Origin: Pseudomonadales bacterium
GTDB lineage: Bacteria > Pseudomonadota > Gammaproteobacteria > Pseudomonadales > UBA5518
NCBI GenBank assembly: GCA_024234165.1
Contig: JACKOP010000005.1
Span: forward strand, 124,001-188,000
Direction: 5' to 3'
DNA length: 64,000 nt
Position 1 is the stretch's first letter. Each line of letters starts with the position of its first letter. A program made the translations under genes and the position numbers. Shown piece by piece: positions 1 through 9,397 of the stretch. The notes beneath the pieces are model-generated. The model did no database searches, was not told where the DNA came from, and saw only the letters and a program-made list of their open reading frames with translations.

Positions 1-179
1 AGCGACTGCGCCGAATAGGTGAACGACTGGTACGGCTTGAACGCGGGAATGGGTTCGATCGCCCCCGCCGGGCGCGCCTGCACTTCGGCCATGTACGCGT
101 CCAGATCGGAGAAATCCCCGCCGCAGCCGCCCAGCAGAGCGGCCCAGAACACAAGGCTTGCTGTTCGCTTGACGCCCAT
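1..179 (-). CDS. pilP: Type IV pilus assembly lipoprotein PilP (5' part only; runs off the window)
   Basis: Only the first 59 codons are inside the window. The product is the inner-membrane lipoprotein of the PilMNOP alignment complex, which links the cytoplasmic ring to the PilQ secretin. The N-terminus carries a short hydrophobic stretch ending in a lipobox, LLGGC, with Cys19 as the predicted lipidated residue. The ATG shares one base with the stop codon of pilO (TGATG), so it is translationally coupled as the fourth gene of pilMNOP. pilQ would be expected next, beyond position 1. Confidence 0.9.
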   Translation of the reverse strand, partial: MGVKRTASLVFWAALLGGCGGDFSDLDAYMAEVQARPAGAIEPIPAFKPYQSFTYSAQS

Positions 180-787
180 CATTCTTCGCCCTTGTAGCGG
201 TACGTCCTGGCCTGGATCTGCATGGTCAACTGCCCCGCGTTGCCACCGGGGGCGATCGTGAAATCATGCAGGGTCACGATTCTCGGCAGCCCGGCCACAC
301 CGCTCGCGAAGCCTCCGAGATCGTGGTAGGCGCCCTTGACATTGATATTGATGGGAAGCTCCACGTAGAACTCGGCCGCACGCTCGCCCTCGAGGGCGAT
401 GCTGTTGAACGTGAGTCCGGCGTCGACGCCCTTCTCGGTGATGTCCTCGAGCAGTCCCGGCACCTCGGTGTCCTTCGGCAACTGGCTGAGCAGTGCACCG
501 AACTGCTCCTCCATCTCGGCGAGTTGCGCGCGCAGCGCGTCGAGATTCGCCACCTGGAACGCCTTCATGCGGAACTCTTCGCGCAGCTGGGTCTCACTCT
601 GGCGTGTCGCCTCGTACTGCGCCTGCATGTCCTTCAGGTGGTAGTTGTAGCCGAGGAAGCACACCAGTCCGAACGCCACCACCCACACGATGATCTTCAC
701 CGCCACCGGCCAGGCGCCGATGTTGTCCAGCGTGAGTTCGGACAGATTGACTTCCCTGAGCGCCTTCAGCGAATCAGCCAGTGCCAT
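179..787 (-). CDS. pilO: Type IV pilus inner-membrane protein PilO
   Basis: A 202-residue bitopic inner-membrane protein that pairs with PilN through periplasmic coiled coils and ferredoxin-like domains. It has a cytoplasmic N-terminus, one membrane segment at about residues 23-45 (rich in V, I, F and G), a charged coiled-coil region to about residue 95, and a C-terminal alpha/beta domain. The start chosen is the ATG encoding MALADSLKAL, 4 bases after the pilN stop codon; an upstream in-frame ATG would reach back into pilN. Length and position in pilMNOP match the family. Confidence 0.93.
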   Translation of the reverse strand: MALADSLKALREVNLSELTLDNIGAWPVAVKIIVWVVAFGLVCFLGYNYHLKDMQAQYEATRQSETQLREEFRMKAFQVANLDALRAQLAEMEEQFGALLSQLPKDTEVPGLLEDITEKGVDAGLTFNSIALEGERAAEFYVELPININVKGAYHDLGGFASGVAGLPRIVTLHDFTIAPGGNAGQLTMQIQARTYRYKGEE

Positions 788-791
788 GTGC

Positions 792-1373
792 CTATTCTCC
801 CGTCTCGCCCTGGCCTTCACCCTTGGCGGCACCCGGCGTGCTGACCTGGACCGTCAGTTCGAAATCGTTTGCCTGGTCACCAAACCGCGGATTCGCCGTC
901 ACGGCTTTCAACGCCGGGGCGCTGAACCACTCCGACGCATCGAGCCGTCGCATCAGGCTGGACACGCGGTTGTTCGATTCCGCCGTGCCGCGGATCGTGA
1001 TGGTCTGCCCCTTGCGCTCCATACCACGGAAAAAGACCCCATCGGGCAGGGTCCGCACGATCTCGTCGAAGATGTGCACGATCAGCGGCCGCGTTCCCTG
1101 CAGATCCTGGATCACCTTCATGCGGTCGAGAAGCTGGTTGCGCCGCGTATGCAGGTCCTTGATCTCCGCGACCTGCTTGTCCAGTTCGCGGATATGCGAG
1201 CGCAGGTACTCGTTGCGCTCGTTCTGGTGGGTGATCCGGCCATCGATCACGATATGCCCGAGCACCGCCACCAGCACGCCGACGGCGACGACCGCGCCGA
1301 GCACGGCCAGGAACTCCTTGCGCAGCCGCTCGCGCCGCTGCTCGCGCCAGGGCAGGAGGTTGATCTTTGCCAT
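792..1373 (-). CDS. pilN: Type IV pilus inner-membrane protein PilN
   Basis: A 193-residue bitopic protein. It opens with the short cytoplasmic motif MAKINLLPWRE, the conserved peptide that docks in the groove of PilM, followed by a single membrane helix at about residues 22-45 and a periplasmic coiled coil and ferredoxin-like domain that dimerises with PilO. Its ATG overlaps the pilM stop by one base (TGATG), so translation is coupled. It is needed for pilus assembly and for signalling between the cytoplasmic motor and the secretin. Confidence 0.94.
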   Translation of the reverse strand: MAKINLLPWREQRRERLRKEFLAVLGAVVAVGVLVAVLGHIVIDGRITHQNERNEYLRSHIRELDKQVAEIKDLHTRRNQLLDRMKVIQDLQGTRPLIVHIFDEIVRTLPDGVFFRGMERKGQTITIRGTAESNNRVSSLMRRLDASEWFSAPALKAVTANPRFGDQANDFELTVQVSTPGAAKGEGQGETGE

Positions 1374-2434
1374 CAGTCAAAGCTCCTCATCGCGAGCCCG
1401 CAGGCGATCATCATCGCCGGCGCATCGTTGGCGAGCGCCGCGGCGTTCACGCGCGAGGACACACCCATGCCGCGGAACGGATTGGCAACCGTGGTCGGCG
1501 TGCCGAGTCTGTCTTCGACCGCCTGCGCAAGACCCGTGAGTGCGGCCACGCCACCCGCGAGCACGACGTGGTCCACATCGTTGAACTGCGTCGAAGAAAA
1601 GAAGAATTGCAGCGATCGCGTCACCTGCTGGATCACGGCGTCACGGAAAGGTTCGAGCACTTCGTGATCATAGTCGGCAGGCAAGCCGCCCTGCTTCTTC
1701 GCGAGCCCGGCTTCCTGCACGCTGAGACCATACCGCCGCTGGATTTCCTCGGTGAGCTGCTTGCCGCCGAAGAGCTGTTCGCGTGTGTAGATCGTCTGCC
1801 CACCGCTCAGCACGCTGAGCGTGGTCATCGTCGCACCGATGTCGACGACCGCAACCGTGTAGTCCTCATCGAGGCCGAGCTGAGCTTCGAGCAGACCGAA
1901 CGCACGCTCCATCGCGTAGATTTCCACGTCGACCACGCGCGGCTGCAATTCGGCGGCCTCGATCACCTCGACCCGCGAATCGACGTTTTCGCGGCGGCAC
2001 GCGGCAAGCAACACCTCGACCTGCCCCGGACCGCGCTCGGACGAACCCTGCACCTCGAAATCGATCGCGACTTCGTCGAGCGGGTAAGGAATATATTGAT
2101 CGGCTTCGACGCTGATCTGGGCTTCCATCGCGTCGTCGGACAGCCCTTCGCTCATCTCGATCACTTTCGTGATCACCGCCGACCCCGCGACAGCGACCGC
2201 GACATCACGCGTCTTCGTCTTCGCGCGCGCGACCACGTCGCGCAGGCACTGCGCTACCGTATCGACCTCGGCAATGTTCTTCTCGACCACCGAGTTCGGC
2301 GGCATCGGCTGCACCGCGTAACTCTCGACCGTGTAGCGGTCACCACTGCGGCTCAGCTCGATCAACTTCACCGAGGTCGAGCTGACATCGATCCCCAGAA
2401 CCGGTGGCGTCTTCCGTCTGAATAGGCCTATCAC
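1373..2434 (-). CDS. pilM: Type IV pilus actin-like ATPase PilM
   Basis: A 353-residue cytoplasmic actin-fold protein that binds the PilN N-terminal peptide. The family's first phosphate-binding element is visible near the start (GIDVSSTSVKLIEL), as is a second one, VDIGATMTTL, in the middle of the protein. The GTG at 2434 is preferred because it is followed directly by the family's usual opening (VIGLFRRK) and has AGGA about 10 bases upstream; the reading frame stays open further upstream, but that extension is not pilM-like. First gene of pilMNOP, divergent from the PBP1A gene, as in Pseudomonas. Confidence 0.93.
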   Translation of the reverse strand: MIGLFRRKTPPVLGIDVSSTSVKLIELSRSGDRYTVESYAVQPMPPNSVVEKNIAEVDTVAQCLRDVVARAKTKTRDVAVAVAGSAVITKVIEMSEGLSDDAMEAQISVEADQYIPYPLDEVAIDFEVQGSSERGPGQVEVLLAACRRENVDSRVEVIEAAELQPRVVDVEIYAMERAFGLLEAQLGLDEDYTVAVVDIGATMTTLSVLSGGQTIYTREQLFGGKQLTEEIQRRYGLSVQEAGLAKKQGGLPADYDHEVLEPFRDAVIQQVTRSLQFFFSSTQFNDVDHVVLAGGVAALTGLAQAVEDRLGTPTTVANPFRGMGVSSRVNAAALANDAPAMMIACGLAMRSFD

Positions 2435-2583
2435 GTTGTTTTTCCTGGTGAATCCTTTACCTTGCCGACCTTTGAAGGCCTCGTCGGGAGCAGGCAGGAT
2501 TAAGCGTAGTAGAAAACTGTGATAAAAAAAGAAAATCCATATAATTGCCTGCGTCCCGCACCATCCGTGTTTCAGAACCCTTC

Positions 2584-5010
2584 GTGTCAGCACAACCATT
2601 CGCTTCGATTCTAGTCCGGTGCTGGCAGATCTCCAGGCCGCTGATCGTTCTTGCCGCTGCAGCAGTGATGGCGATCACGGGTTCGTTGCTCTACCTTGCG
2701 CCGCGGTTGCCGTCGATCGAGTCGCTGCGCGATTTCCGTTTCCAGGAGCCCCTGCGCGTCTACACCCGCGACGGAGCGCTGATCGGCGAGTTCGGCGAAA
2801 TGCGCTCCACCCCGGTGCACTACGAACAAGTCCCGCAAGTCCTGTTGCAGGCCGTGCTCGCTGCCGAGGATGACCGCTTCCTGCACCACCGAGGTGTCGA
2901 TCTGCAGAGCCTGGCCCGCGCTGCGTGGGAGCTGGCGACCACGCGCAGCATCCAGTCCGGTGGCAGCACGATCACGATGCAGGTGGCGCGCAACTATTTC
3001 CTGAGCCGTGAGCAGACGTTCGTGCGCAAGTTCAACGAGATCCTGCTCGCGATCCAGATCGAGCGCGAACTGAGCAAGCAGCAGATCCTCGAGCTCTACC
3101 TGAACAAGATTTTCCTCGGGCATCGTGCGTACGGGGTACAGGCCGCCGCACAGGTCTACTACGGGCGTCCCATCGACCAGCTCACGCTCGATGAGGCAGC
3201 GCTGATCGCCGGGCTGCCGAAGGCGCCCTCGGCGCTCAATCCGATCGACGACCCGCAGCGCTCGCGCGAACGACGCGACTGGGTCCTCGGGCGCATGCTC
3301 GCGCTCGGTTACATCGACGCCGAGGCGCACGCGGCGGCAGTGGCAGCACCGATCACCGCGCGCTACCACGGCGCCCGCATCGAACTGCCGGCCCAATACG
3401 CCGCCGAGATGGTGCGTGCCGAAATGATCGCGCGCTACGGGCTGCAGGCCTACAGCGACGGGTACGTGGTGCACACGACGATCGACGGTACGCTGCAGCG
3501 CCAGGCCCAGCAGGCCGTGCAGAACGGGCTGCTCGCCTACGACCGCCGCCACGGTTTCCGCGGCCCCGAACTGCGCCTTGCGGGCACCTCGACGCAGGAA
3601 TGGTTGCCGCAGCTCGCGCGCCTGCGCGCGGTCGGCAGCCTGCAACCGGCCGTCGTGACACACGTTGGCGCACACCAGATCGAGGTGCTGACCACCAGCG
3701 AGACCATCAGCATCGGCTGGGAACGCGGCCTTGCGAACGCGCGCCGTTATATCGACCCGGATCGCCGTGGCCCGCCGCCGACAACCGCCAGCGAGCTGGT
3801 TGCGCCGGGCGATGTGGTACGCATCGTGGCGGACGAGGCCGGCTGGCGACTCGCCCAGTTACCGGCCGTGCAGGCGGCACTGGTATCGCTGGACATGAAC
3901 GACGGCGCCGTGCGTGCACTGGTTGGCGGGCTCGACTTCGAGCAAAGCAAGTTCAACCGCGTCGCGCAGGCGCGGCGCCAGCCCGGGTCGAACATCAAGC
4001 CCTTCATCTACGCGGCGGCCATGGAAAACGGCTTTACCCCGGCGACCGTGATCAATGACGCACCGATAGTGTTCAACGACCCGGGACTGGCGAAGGTGTG
4101 GCGACCGGAAAACGATTCCGGCAAGTTCTACGGTCCCACGAGCCTGCGCACCGCACTGGTCAATTCACGCAACCTGGTATCGATCCGGCTGTTGCAGCAA
4201 CTCGGCGTACAGCGAGCGATCGACTACCTCGTGCGACTCGGTTTCGAGCGTGCGGACCTGGTCCCCGATCTGTCGCTCGCGCTCGGCACGCCGAGCGTCA
4301 CTCCGTTGCGTCTGGTCGCCGCGTACGCGGTCATCGCCAACGGCGGGTATCGCGTCGAACCGTACCTGATCGCCGAAGTACAACACGTCAATGGCGACGT
4401 GCTGTGGCATGCCGCGCCGGCACGCGCCTGCGCTGACTGCACGCCAGCCGCACCGGTCGAAGCCCGGGAAGCTGCCTCGCTGGAGGAACTGCTGAACGAA
4501 GACGCGACGAAGGCGCAACCGGCAACGGCGCGGCAGGTGATGGACCCGCGCGTGGCGTTCATGATCGACAGCATCCTGAAGGACGCCGTGAAACACGGTA
4601 CCGGCAGGCGGGCGCTGGAACTGGCACGCGCCGACGTGGCCGGCAAGACCGGCACGACCAACGGCCCGACCGACGCCTGGTTTTCGGGTTATGCCGGGGA
4701 GCTCGTCACCACCGCATGGATCGGTTTCGACGAGAACACGCCACTGGGTCACCAGGAATTCGGCGGCTCGGCCGCGCTGCCGGTATGGGTGGACTTCATG
4801 CGCGAGGCCACGCACTCCATGCCGCTGCACGTGCGTCCACTGCCGGTCGGACTGGTGAATGTGCGCATCGACCCCGCAACGGGCCTGCTGGCGGCGCCGG
4901 GTCAGCGCGATGCGGTATTCGAACTGTTTCCGCTGGAGAACGTACCTTCGGTGACGCCCGACGGCGACAATTTCCTGCGCGACGAATACAACACGCTCGA
5001 TATCTTCTGA
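2584..5010 (+). CDS. mrcA: Penicillin-binding protein 1A (bifunctional peptidoglycan glycosyltransferase/transpeptidase)
   Basis: A class A PBP that polymerises glycan strands and cross-links peptides in the periplasm. In order: a short cytoplasmic tail, a membrane anchor (PLIVLAAAAVMAITGSLLYL), a GT51 domain with the EDDRFLHH catalytic-glutamate motif and GGSTITMQ, then a transpeptidase domain with SNIK (active-site Ser), SRN and KTGT boxes. About 808 residues, normal for the family. The start is uncertain: GTG 2584 is used here, but a TTG at 2545 is in frame and an internal ATG lies inside the anchor; none has a strong ribosome site. Divergent from pilM, the usual partner. Confidence 0.93.
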   Translation: MSAQPFASILVRCWQISRPLIVLAAAAVMAITGSLLYLAPRLPSIESLRDFRFQEPLRVYTRDGALIGEFGEMRSTPVHYEQVPQVLLQAVLAAEDDRFLHHRGVDLQSLARAAWELATTRSIQSGGSTITMQVARNYFLSREQTFVRKFNEILLAIQIERELSKQQILELYLNKIFLGHRAYGVQAAAQVYYGRPIDQLTLDEAALIAGLPKAPSALNPIDDPQRSRERRDWVLGRMLALGYIDAEAHAAAVAAPITARYHGARIELPAQYAAEMVRAEMIARYGLQAYSDGYVVHTTIDGTLQRQAQQAVQNGLLAYDRRHGFRGPELRLAGTSTQEWLPQLARLRAVGSLQPAVVTHVGAHQIEVLTTSETISIGWERGLANARRYIDPDRRGPPPTTASELVAPGDVVRIVADEAGWRLAQLPAVQAALVSLDMNDGAVRALVGGLDFEQSKFNRVAQARRQPGSNIKPFIYAAAMENGFTPATVINDAPIVFNDPGLAKVWRPENDSGKFYGPTSLRTALVNSRNLVSIRLLQQLGVQRAIDYLVRLGFERADLVPDLSLALGTPSVTPLRLVAAYAVIANGGYRVEPYLIAEVQHVNGDVLWHAAPARACADCTPAAPVEAREAASLEELLNEDATKAQPATARQVMDPRVAFMIDSILKDAVKHGTGRRALELARADVAGKTGTTNGPTDAWFSGYAGELVTTAWIGFDENTPLGHQEFGGSAALPVWVDFMREATHSMPLHVRPLPVGLVNVRIDPATGLLAAPGQRDAVFELFPLENVPSVTPDGDNFLRDEYNTLDIF

Positions 5011-5838
5011 TCAGTCGAGCACCACCAGCGACGCCGGGTGACGCAGCGCCATCGTCCACGATGGATGGGCCACCGCGCTACGCCCGGATGCATCCCGCCA
5101 CACGAGCCAGCCACGGAACTCCACCTCCCGACCACGCAGGCGCTGCAGGGCCGGCAGATCGAAATACCCCTGGTCGGCACGAGCGATTCGCAGCGCCACC
5201 CGATCCTCGATCTCCAGCCACCAGGCCGAGCGGCTGCGACCCAGCGCGCTGACGCGCCCGCGCAGCAGGCGAAAGCCGCTTTCACCGCTGCGCAACGCGG
5301 ATACCGCGTGCGGAGCAAACTCGCCGCTGCCCCATAACCCGCTACCGGCACTGCGTGCACGCCGTTCGCTGGCACTCAGACACTCGAGTTGGCGCAGATC
5401 GGGAGGCAGCGCGATATGGCGCGCCAGTCCCGCCGCAAGCAGCGCGCCCTCGAGGCTGGCGCCATCGGCACGCCAGACGTGCGCGAGCGTGCGCCCGTAC
5501 CGGTCGTGGCGCACCTCGCCGACCACCAGCATGATCCGGGAGCCGCCCAGGAAACGGCTTGCGAAACGCCGCGCGCTGACAGCCCCGGGCTCGGCGTGCC
5601 CGCTGCGGTCATGCAATTCGGGAGCGTTGACGCCGATCAGACGTACGCGCCGCCCGTCGGCAAGCCGCAGCGTATCGCCATCGACCACCGCTTCGACGCG
5701 CGCCGTCTCGGTCGCGGCAAAGGGTACGCAGGACGGGGAGGCGGTGTTGGCTGCCACCGCCCACGACAGCAGCGCGCCGACCAGTACGATCAGCGCGTGC
5801 GCAGGCAGGAGGGCAGATGCGGCGCGGAACCGGAGCAT
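5011..5838 (-). CDS. Thermonuclease-family (SNase-like) protein with N-terminal membrane or signal segment
   Basis: A 275-residue protein. A hydrophobic N-terminus (LIVLVGALLSWAVAA) suggests export or membrane anchoring. The SNase fold shows VVDGDTLRL, RLIGVNAPEL (catalytic Arg and metal-site Asp region) and HDRYGRTLAH (second catalytic Arg). The C-terminal third is an extra domain of unclear function, rich in Arg and Trp. The start is the ATG encoding MLRFRAASAL; the open frame upstream runs into rpmE. It converges exactly on the PBP1A gene with no gap. Probably a secreted or periplasmic nuclease; the substrate is not known. Confidence 0.8.
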   Translation of the reverse strand: MLRFRAASALLPAHALIVLVGALLSWAVAANTASPSCVPFAATETARVEAVVDGDTLRLADGRRVRLIGVNAPELHDRSGHAEPGAVSARRFASRFLGGSRIMLVVGEVRHDRYGRTLAHVWRADGASLEGALLAAGLARHIALPPDLRQLECLSASERRARSAGSGLWGSGEFAPHAVSALRSGESGFRLLRGRVSALGRSRSAWWLEIEDRVALRIARADQGYFDLPALQRLRGREVEFRGWLVWRDASGRSAVAHPSWTMALRHPASLVVLD

Positions 5839-5855
5839 TCCGCTGCCGACGGGAA

Positions 5856-6068
5856 TCAGCCGGGCTTGCGTGTACCGAAGCGCTTCTTGAAGCGGTCGAT
5901 ACGACCACCCGTGTCCAGCACCTTCTGCTTGCCGGAATAGAACGGATGGCACTTCGAGCACACGTCGATGTTCAGGTCCCGCACCAGCGTCGAACGGGTC
6001 GTGATCACATTGCCGCAACTGCAGCTTGCGGTCACCTTGTCGTATGCGGGATGGATGTCGGCTTTCAT
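5856..6068 (-). CDS. rpmE: 50S ribosomal protein L31 (zinc-binding, C+ type)
   Basis: A 70-residue ribosomal protein of the large subunit. It contains the four cysteines of the zinc-binding C+ form: Cys16, Cys18, Cys37 and Cys40 (CSC and CSKC). It starts MKADIHPAY, the usual opening, with GGTG a few bases upstream. Because it is the zinc form, a zinc-free paralogue under Zur control could exist elsewhere in the genome. It lies between the nuclease gene and the divergent priA, an order also known from Pseudomonas. Confidence 0.97.
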   Translation of the reverse strand: MKADIHPAYDKVTASCSCGNVITTRSTLVRDLNIDVCSKCHPFYSGKQKVLDTGGRIDRFKKRFGTRKPG

Positions 6069-6257
6069 GGTGTCACCTTGTCGCGCCGGCGCCTGCCTCC
6101 GCCGGTACCGGAGGGGAATCGCCACGCTCGTGAAACGAAAAGAGCGCGGCATACTAAGCACTCGCCCCGTCGATGGCAAGGCAAGAACGAACGCCCTGTG
6201 GAAAAACCCCCGTACCCCTTGCTGGACGCGCCGGGCGGCTGCGCCTACGCTGCGCGC

Positions 6258-8492
6258 ATGCCTGCCGATTCCGTCCTGCGCATCGCAGTACCGGCGCCGT
6301 TGCGCCAGTTGCTGGATTACCTGCCGCCCTCCGGCATCAACCCCGCGCTGCTCGCACCGGGCATGCGCGTGGTGGTGCCGCTGGGTGCGCGTCGCGTGCT
6401 TGGCGTGATCGCCTCGATCCGCGAACGCAGCGAACTCGAGCCCGCGAAGCTGCGTCGCGCTCTCGCACTGCCCGACCGGCAAGCGGTGCTGTCGGCCGAA
6501 CTGCTGCAGTTGTGCCTGTTTGCTGCCCGCTACTACCACGCACCGCCGGGTGAGGCACTCGTGAACACGCTCCCGGTGGCGCTGCGCACGTTGCGCGCAC
6601 CGGCTGCCCGCAGCGCACGGCGCTGGAGCCTCACCAGCGCTGCGCATGGCCTTGGCCCGGGCGCGCTGGCAAACGCGCCGCGACAGGCAGCAGCCGTCGA
6701 ATTCCTGCGTGAACACCACCCAGCCAGCGATGCCGAACTGCGTGCAGCAGACATCGAGTCCACGACGATGCGCGCACTCGCCGCCAAGGCGCTGGTGGTG
6801 GCGACTCACGACGAAGCCATGCCGGGCGTGACTGCGACGGGGACGACTGGCCCCGTGGAAACACAGCCGCCACACGCCAACACCGCGCTGGCGCTAAATG
6901 CTGCGCAGCAGGCGGCAGTGGACGCACTGGAGACGACTCACGGACGCTACGCCTGCTGGCTGCTCGAGGGCGTGACCGGCAGCGGCAAGACCGAGGTCTA
7001 CCTGCGCTTCATCGAGCGCGTACTCGCGGCACAACGCCAGGCGCTGGTGCTGGTTCCCGAGATCGGGCTCACGCCGCAGACGCGCCGGCGCTTCGAGGCG
7101 CGCTTCGGCAGCGGCGTTGCGGTGCTGCACTCCGGGCTCGGTGATCGCGAACGGTTCGCAACCTGGCAGCGCTGTGCCGAAGGCTCTGCACGCGTGCTGA
7201 TCGGCACACGCTCGGCCCTGTTCAGCCCGTTGCCCGCGCTCGGCGCCATCATCGTCGACGAAGAACACGACGCATCGTTCAAGCAACACGAGGGTTTCCG
7301 CTATTCCGCGCGCGACCTGGCGATCGTGCGCGCCCGGCAGCAGCAGATCCCGATCGTACTCGGCTCGGCGACACCTTCGACCGAAAGCCTGGCCAATTGC
7401 GCTGCCGGCCGCTTCCGGCATCTGCTGCTGTCCGACCGCGCCGGCGCCGCCACGGCGCCGACACTGCGCCTGATCGACGTACGCGGGCAGACGCTCGATG
7501 GCGGCATGTGCCCCGAGCTGACGGCGCGCATCGCCGCCGAACTCACGACCGGGAACCAGGTGCTGGTATTCCTGAACCGCCGCGGCTGGGCGCCGCTGCT
7601 CAATTGCATCGACTGCGGGTGGATGGCCGAATGCCGTGACTGCGACGCCCGGCTGACGCTGCACCGCGCCGAGCGGCTGCTGTGCTGCCACCATTGCGAG
7701 CGGCGCTTGCCGGTGCCGGTAGTGTGTCCTCACTGTCGCAGTGCGCGCCTGCTGGCGCAGGGCGCCGGCACGGAACGCGCGGAGCACACGCTGCAACGCC
7801 TGTTTCCGTCGGTTCCGATCCGGCGCATCGATCGCAGCACGATGCAGGCTCGCGACGCGATGGAACGCCTGGGGCACGAAATCGATCGTGGCGAGCCGTG
7901 CATCCTCGTCGGCACCCAGATGCTCGCGAAGGGCCACCACTTTCCGCGTGTCACGCTGGTCGCGATCCTGGACCTGGATGGCGGCCTGTTCAGCCCGGAT
8001 TTTCGCGCAGCCGAGCGTACCGGCCAGTTGCTGATCCAGGTTGCGGGACGCGCAGGACGCGCCGAACTCCCTGGCGAGGTGCTGGTACAGACCCTCCATC
8101 CGCAACATCCGTGGCTGACCCGTCTGCTCGAGGGTGGCTATCGGGCGTTCATCGACCCGCTGCTCGTCGAACGCCGCACACACGGACTCCCGCCGTACAC
8201 GCATCTCGCGCTGATCGGCGCCGAAGGGCGTAACGAACAGGCGACGCTGCGCATGCTGCAGGAGATACGCGCAGACGTGTCGCGCACCCACCCCGGCGTC
8301 GATGCAATCGGCCCCCTGCCCGCGATGCGGCCACGCCGGGCCGGGCTGTACCGCCTGCAACTGCTGCTGAGGCATGCGCAACGCACACCGCTGCATGCAG
8401 CCCTGGACACCGCGTGCACACTGCTCGAGTCGCGCCGTTACGGCAGCGTCGCACGCTGGCACATCGACGTCGACCCGCAGGACGGGGCATGA
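6258..8492 (+). CDS. priA: Primosomal protein N', replication restart helicase PriA
   Basis: A 744-residue superfamily 2 helicase that reloads DnaB at collapsed forks. Seen in order: an N-terminal 3'-DNA-binding and winged-helix region, Walker A GVTGSGKTEVYLR, the DEEH box (VDEEHD), a zinc domain with eight cysteines in CxxC pairs between about residues 450 and 495, and helicase motifs V-VI including QVAGRAGRAE. The ATG at 6258 gives the normal length; the open frame upstream overlaps rpmE on the other strand and is not conserved-looking. Confidence 0.96.
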   Translation: MPADSVLRIAVPAPLRQLLDYLPPSGINPALLAPGMRVVVPLGARRVLGVIASIRERSELEPAKLRRALALPDRQAVLSAELLQLCLFAARYYHAPPGEALVNTLPVALRTLRAPAARSARRWSLTSAAHGLGPGALANAPRQAAAVEFLREHHPASDAELRAADIESTTMRALAAKALVVATHDEAMPGVTATGTTGPVETQPPHANTALALNAAQQAAVDALETTHGRYACWLLEGVTGSGKTEVYLRFIERVLAAQRQALVLVPEIGLTPQTRRRFEARFGSGVAVLHSGLGDRERFATWQRCAEGSARVLIGTRSALFSPLPALGAIIVDEEHDASFKQHEGFRYSARDLAIVRARQQQIPIVLGSATPSTESLANCAAGRFRHLLLSDRAGAATAPTLRLIDVRGQTLDGGMCPELTARIAAELTTGNQVLVFLNRRGWAPLLNCIDCGWMAECRDCDARLTLHRAERLLCCHHCERRLPVPVVCPHCRSARLLAQGAGTERAEHTLQRLFPSVPIRRIDRSTMQARDAMERLGHEIDRGEPCILVGTQMLAKGHHFPRVTLVAILDLDGGLFSPDFRAAERTGQLLIQVAGRAGRAELPGEVLVQTLHPQHPWLTRLLEGGYRAFIDPLLVERRTHGLPPYTHLALIGAEGRNEQATLRMLQEIRADVSRTHPGVDAIGPLPAMRPRRAGLYRLQLLLRHAQRTPLHAALDTACTLLESRRYGSVARWHIDVDPQDGA

Positions 8493-8609
8493 TGAACGGC
8501 GCCGGAAGTTTGGCAAGCAGGCGCGCGATCCTGATAATACGCACTCCCGCGTCACGGGGAGGTCTTCCGCCCGGAAGCCTGCTGACGCCCGCACGGTGCA
8601 GATCCACCC

Positions 8610-9344
8610 ATGGCCCATGATTTTGCCAAACAGCGCGCCGCGCGCGACGGACGTTCCGGCAAGAGCACGTCCGCACCATGGACGTGGTTGCTGAGCGGTG
8701 TCGTGATCGGGGGTGCATTCAGCTTCCTCGCCTACCTGGCGATGCTGAAACCCCCGGCTCCGGCTCCGGCGCCCGCACCCGGACAGGCAGGCACCGGCGC
8801 TCCCACCGCTGCCGCATCACAGCCAGCGCAGGCGCCGGAAGAACCGGAAGAAGCAAAGCCGGCGCAGAAATCCGAGCCAGCCACCTCGGCACGACCTCAG
8901 TTCGACTTCTACGACATCCTGCGTGACAACCACGCTGCACCCACGACGACGCGAGGTGCTGCGACGGATGCCCGCAGCACGGATGGCGCGCAACCGGTCG
9001 AGGTTCCCGAGCCGGCACCGGCGCCTGCGGCGACAGCCCCGGTCACACCGACAGCGCCCCCCGCTCGAACGCCTGCGACCCCACCGCCCGCACCAGTCGA
9101 GACAGCACCTGCCAGCGCACAGCCGGCCGCGCTGGTGCTGCAGGCAGGCGCATTCAGCCGCGCGGCCGACGCCGACCGCCGGCGCGGCGAGCTACTGCTG
9201 CTCGGTTACGATGCAAAGGTCGAGACCGTGCGCCTCCCGGACGGGCAGACGCGCTACCGCGTCCAGGTCGGGCCGTTCACGGATCCACAGGGACTGGCCC
9301 ACGCGCGTCGCGCCCTGCGCGACGTCGGCATCGAAACGCTGTGA
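8610..9344 (+). CDS. SPOR-domain cell-envelope protein (FtsN-like organisation)
   Basis: A 244-residue bitopic protein: cytoplasmic N-terminus rich in Lys and Arg, one membrane helix at about residues 29-46, a long Pro/Ala linker (about 50-165), and a C-terminal SPOR domain (about 170-244; LQAGAFSRAADADRRRGELL, YRVQVGPF) that in this family binds denuded peptidoglycan at the septum. It sits between priA and hslVU, where Pseudomonas has a similar SPOR gene. FtsN-like by layout; whether it is the essential FtsN cannot be told from sequence alone. The 117 bases between priA and this gene hold no convincing gene. Confidence 0.85.
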   Translation: MAHDFAKQRAARDGRSGKSTSAPWTWLLSGVVIGGAFSFLAYLAMLKPPAPAPAPAPGQAGTGAPTAAASQPAQAPEEPEEAKPAQKSEPATSARPQFDFYDILRDNHAAPTTTRGAATDARSTDGAQPVEVPEPAPAPAATAPVTPTAPPARTPATPPPAPVETAPASAQPAALVLQAGAFSRAADADRRRGELLLLGYDAKVETVRLPDGQTRYRVQVGPFTDPQGLAHARRALRDVGIETL

Positions 9345-9368
9345 TACCGTCAGGAAGCACAACGTCCC

Positions 9369-9397
9369 CTTGAAATCCGGGAATCGTGGCAGCATAT
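9369..9397 (+). promoter_or_regulatory. Probable sigma-32 (heat-shock) promoter of hslVU
   Basis: The -35 element CTTGAAA (9369-9375) matches the sigma-32 consensus exactly. After 14 bases comes CAGCATAT (9390-9397), a partial match to CCCCATNT. The position, some 55-80 bases upstream of hslV, is what is known for this heat-shock operon. A 17-base palindrome, GCATCC-GATCC-GGATGC, follows at 9407-9423 in the expected 5' leader; in E. coli a 5' stem-loop stabilises hslVU mRNA, so this may act the same way. Confidence 0.6.

Noticed and set aside
266..844. Long open frame on the plus strand opposite pilO
   Set aside because: It is antisense to the well-supported pilNO genes, rich in His, Arg and Leu, and has no start site or family motif. 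Many similar antisense frames occur throughout this high-GC window.
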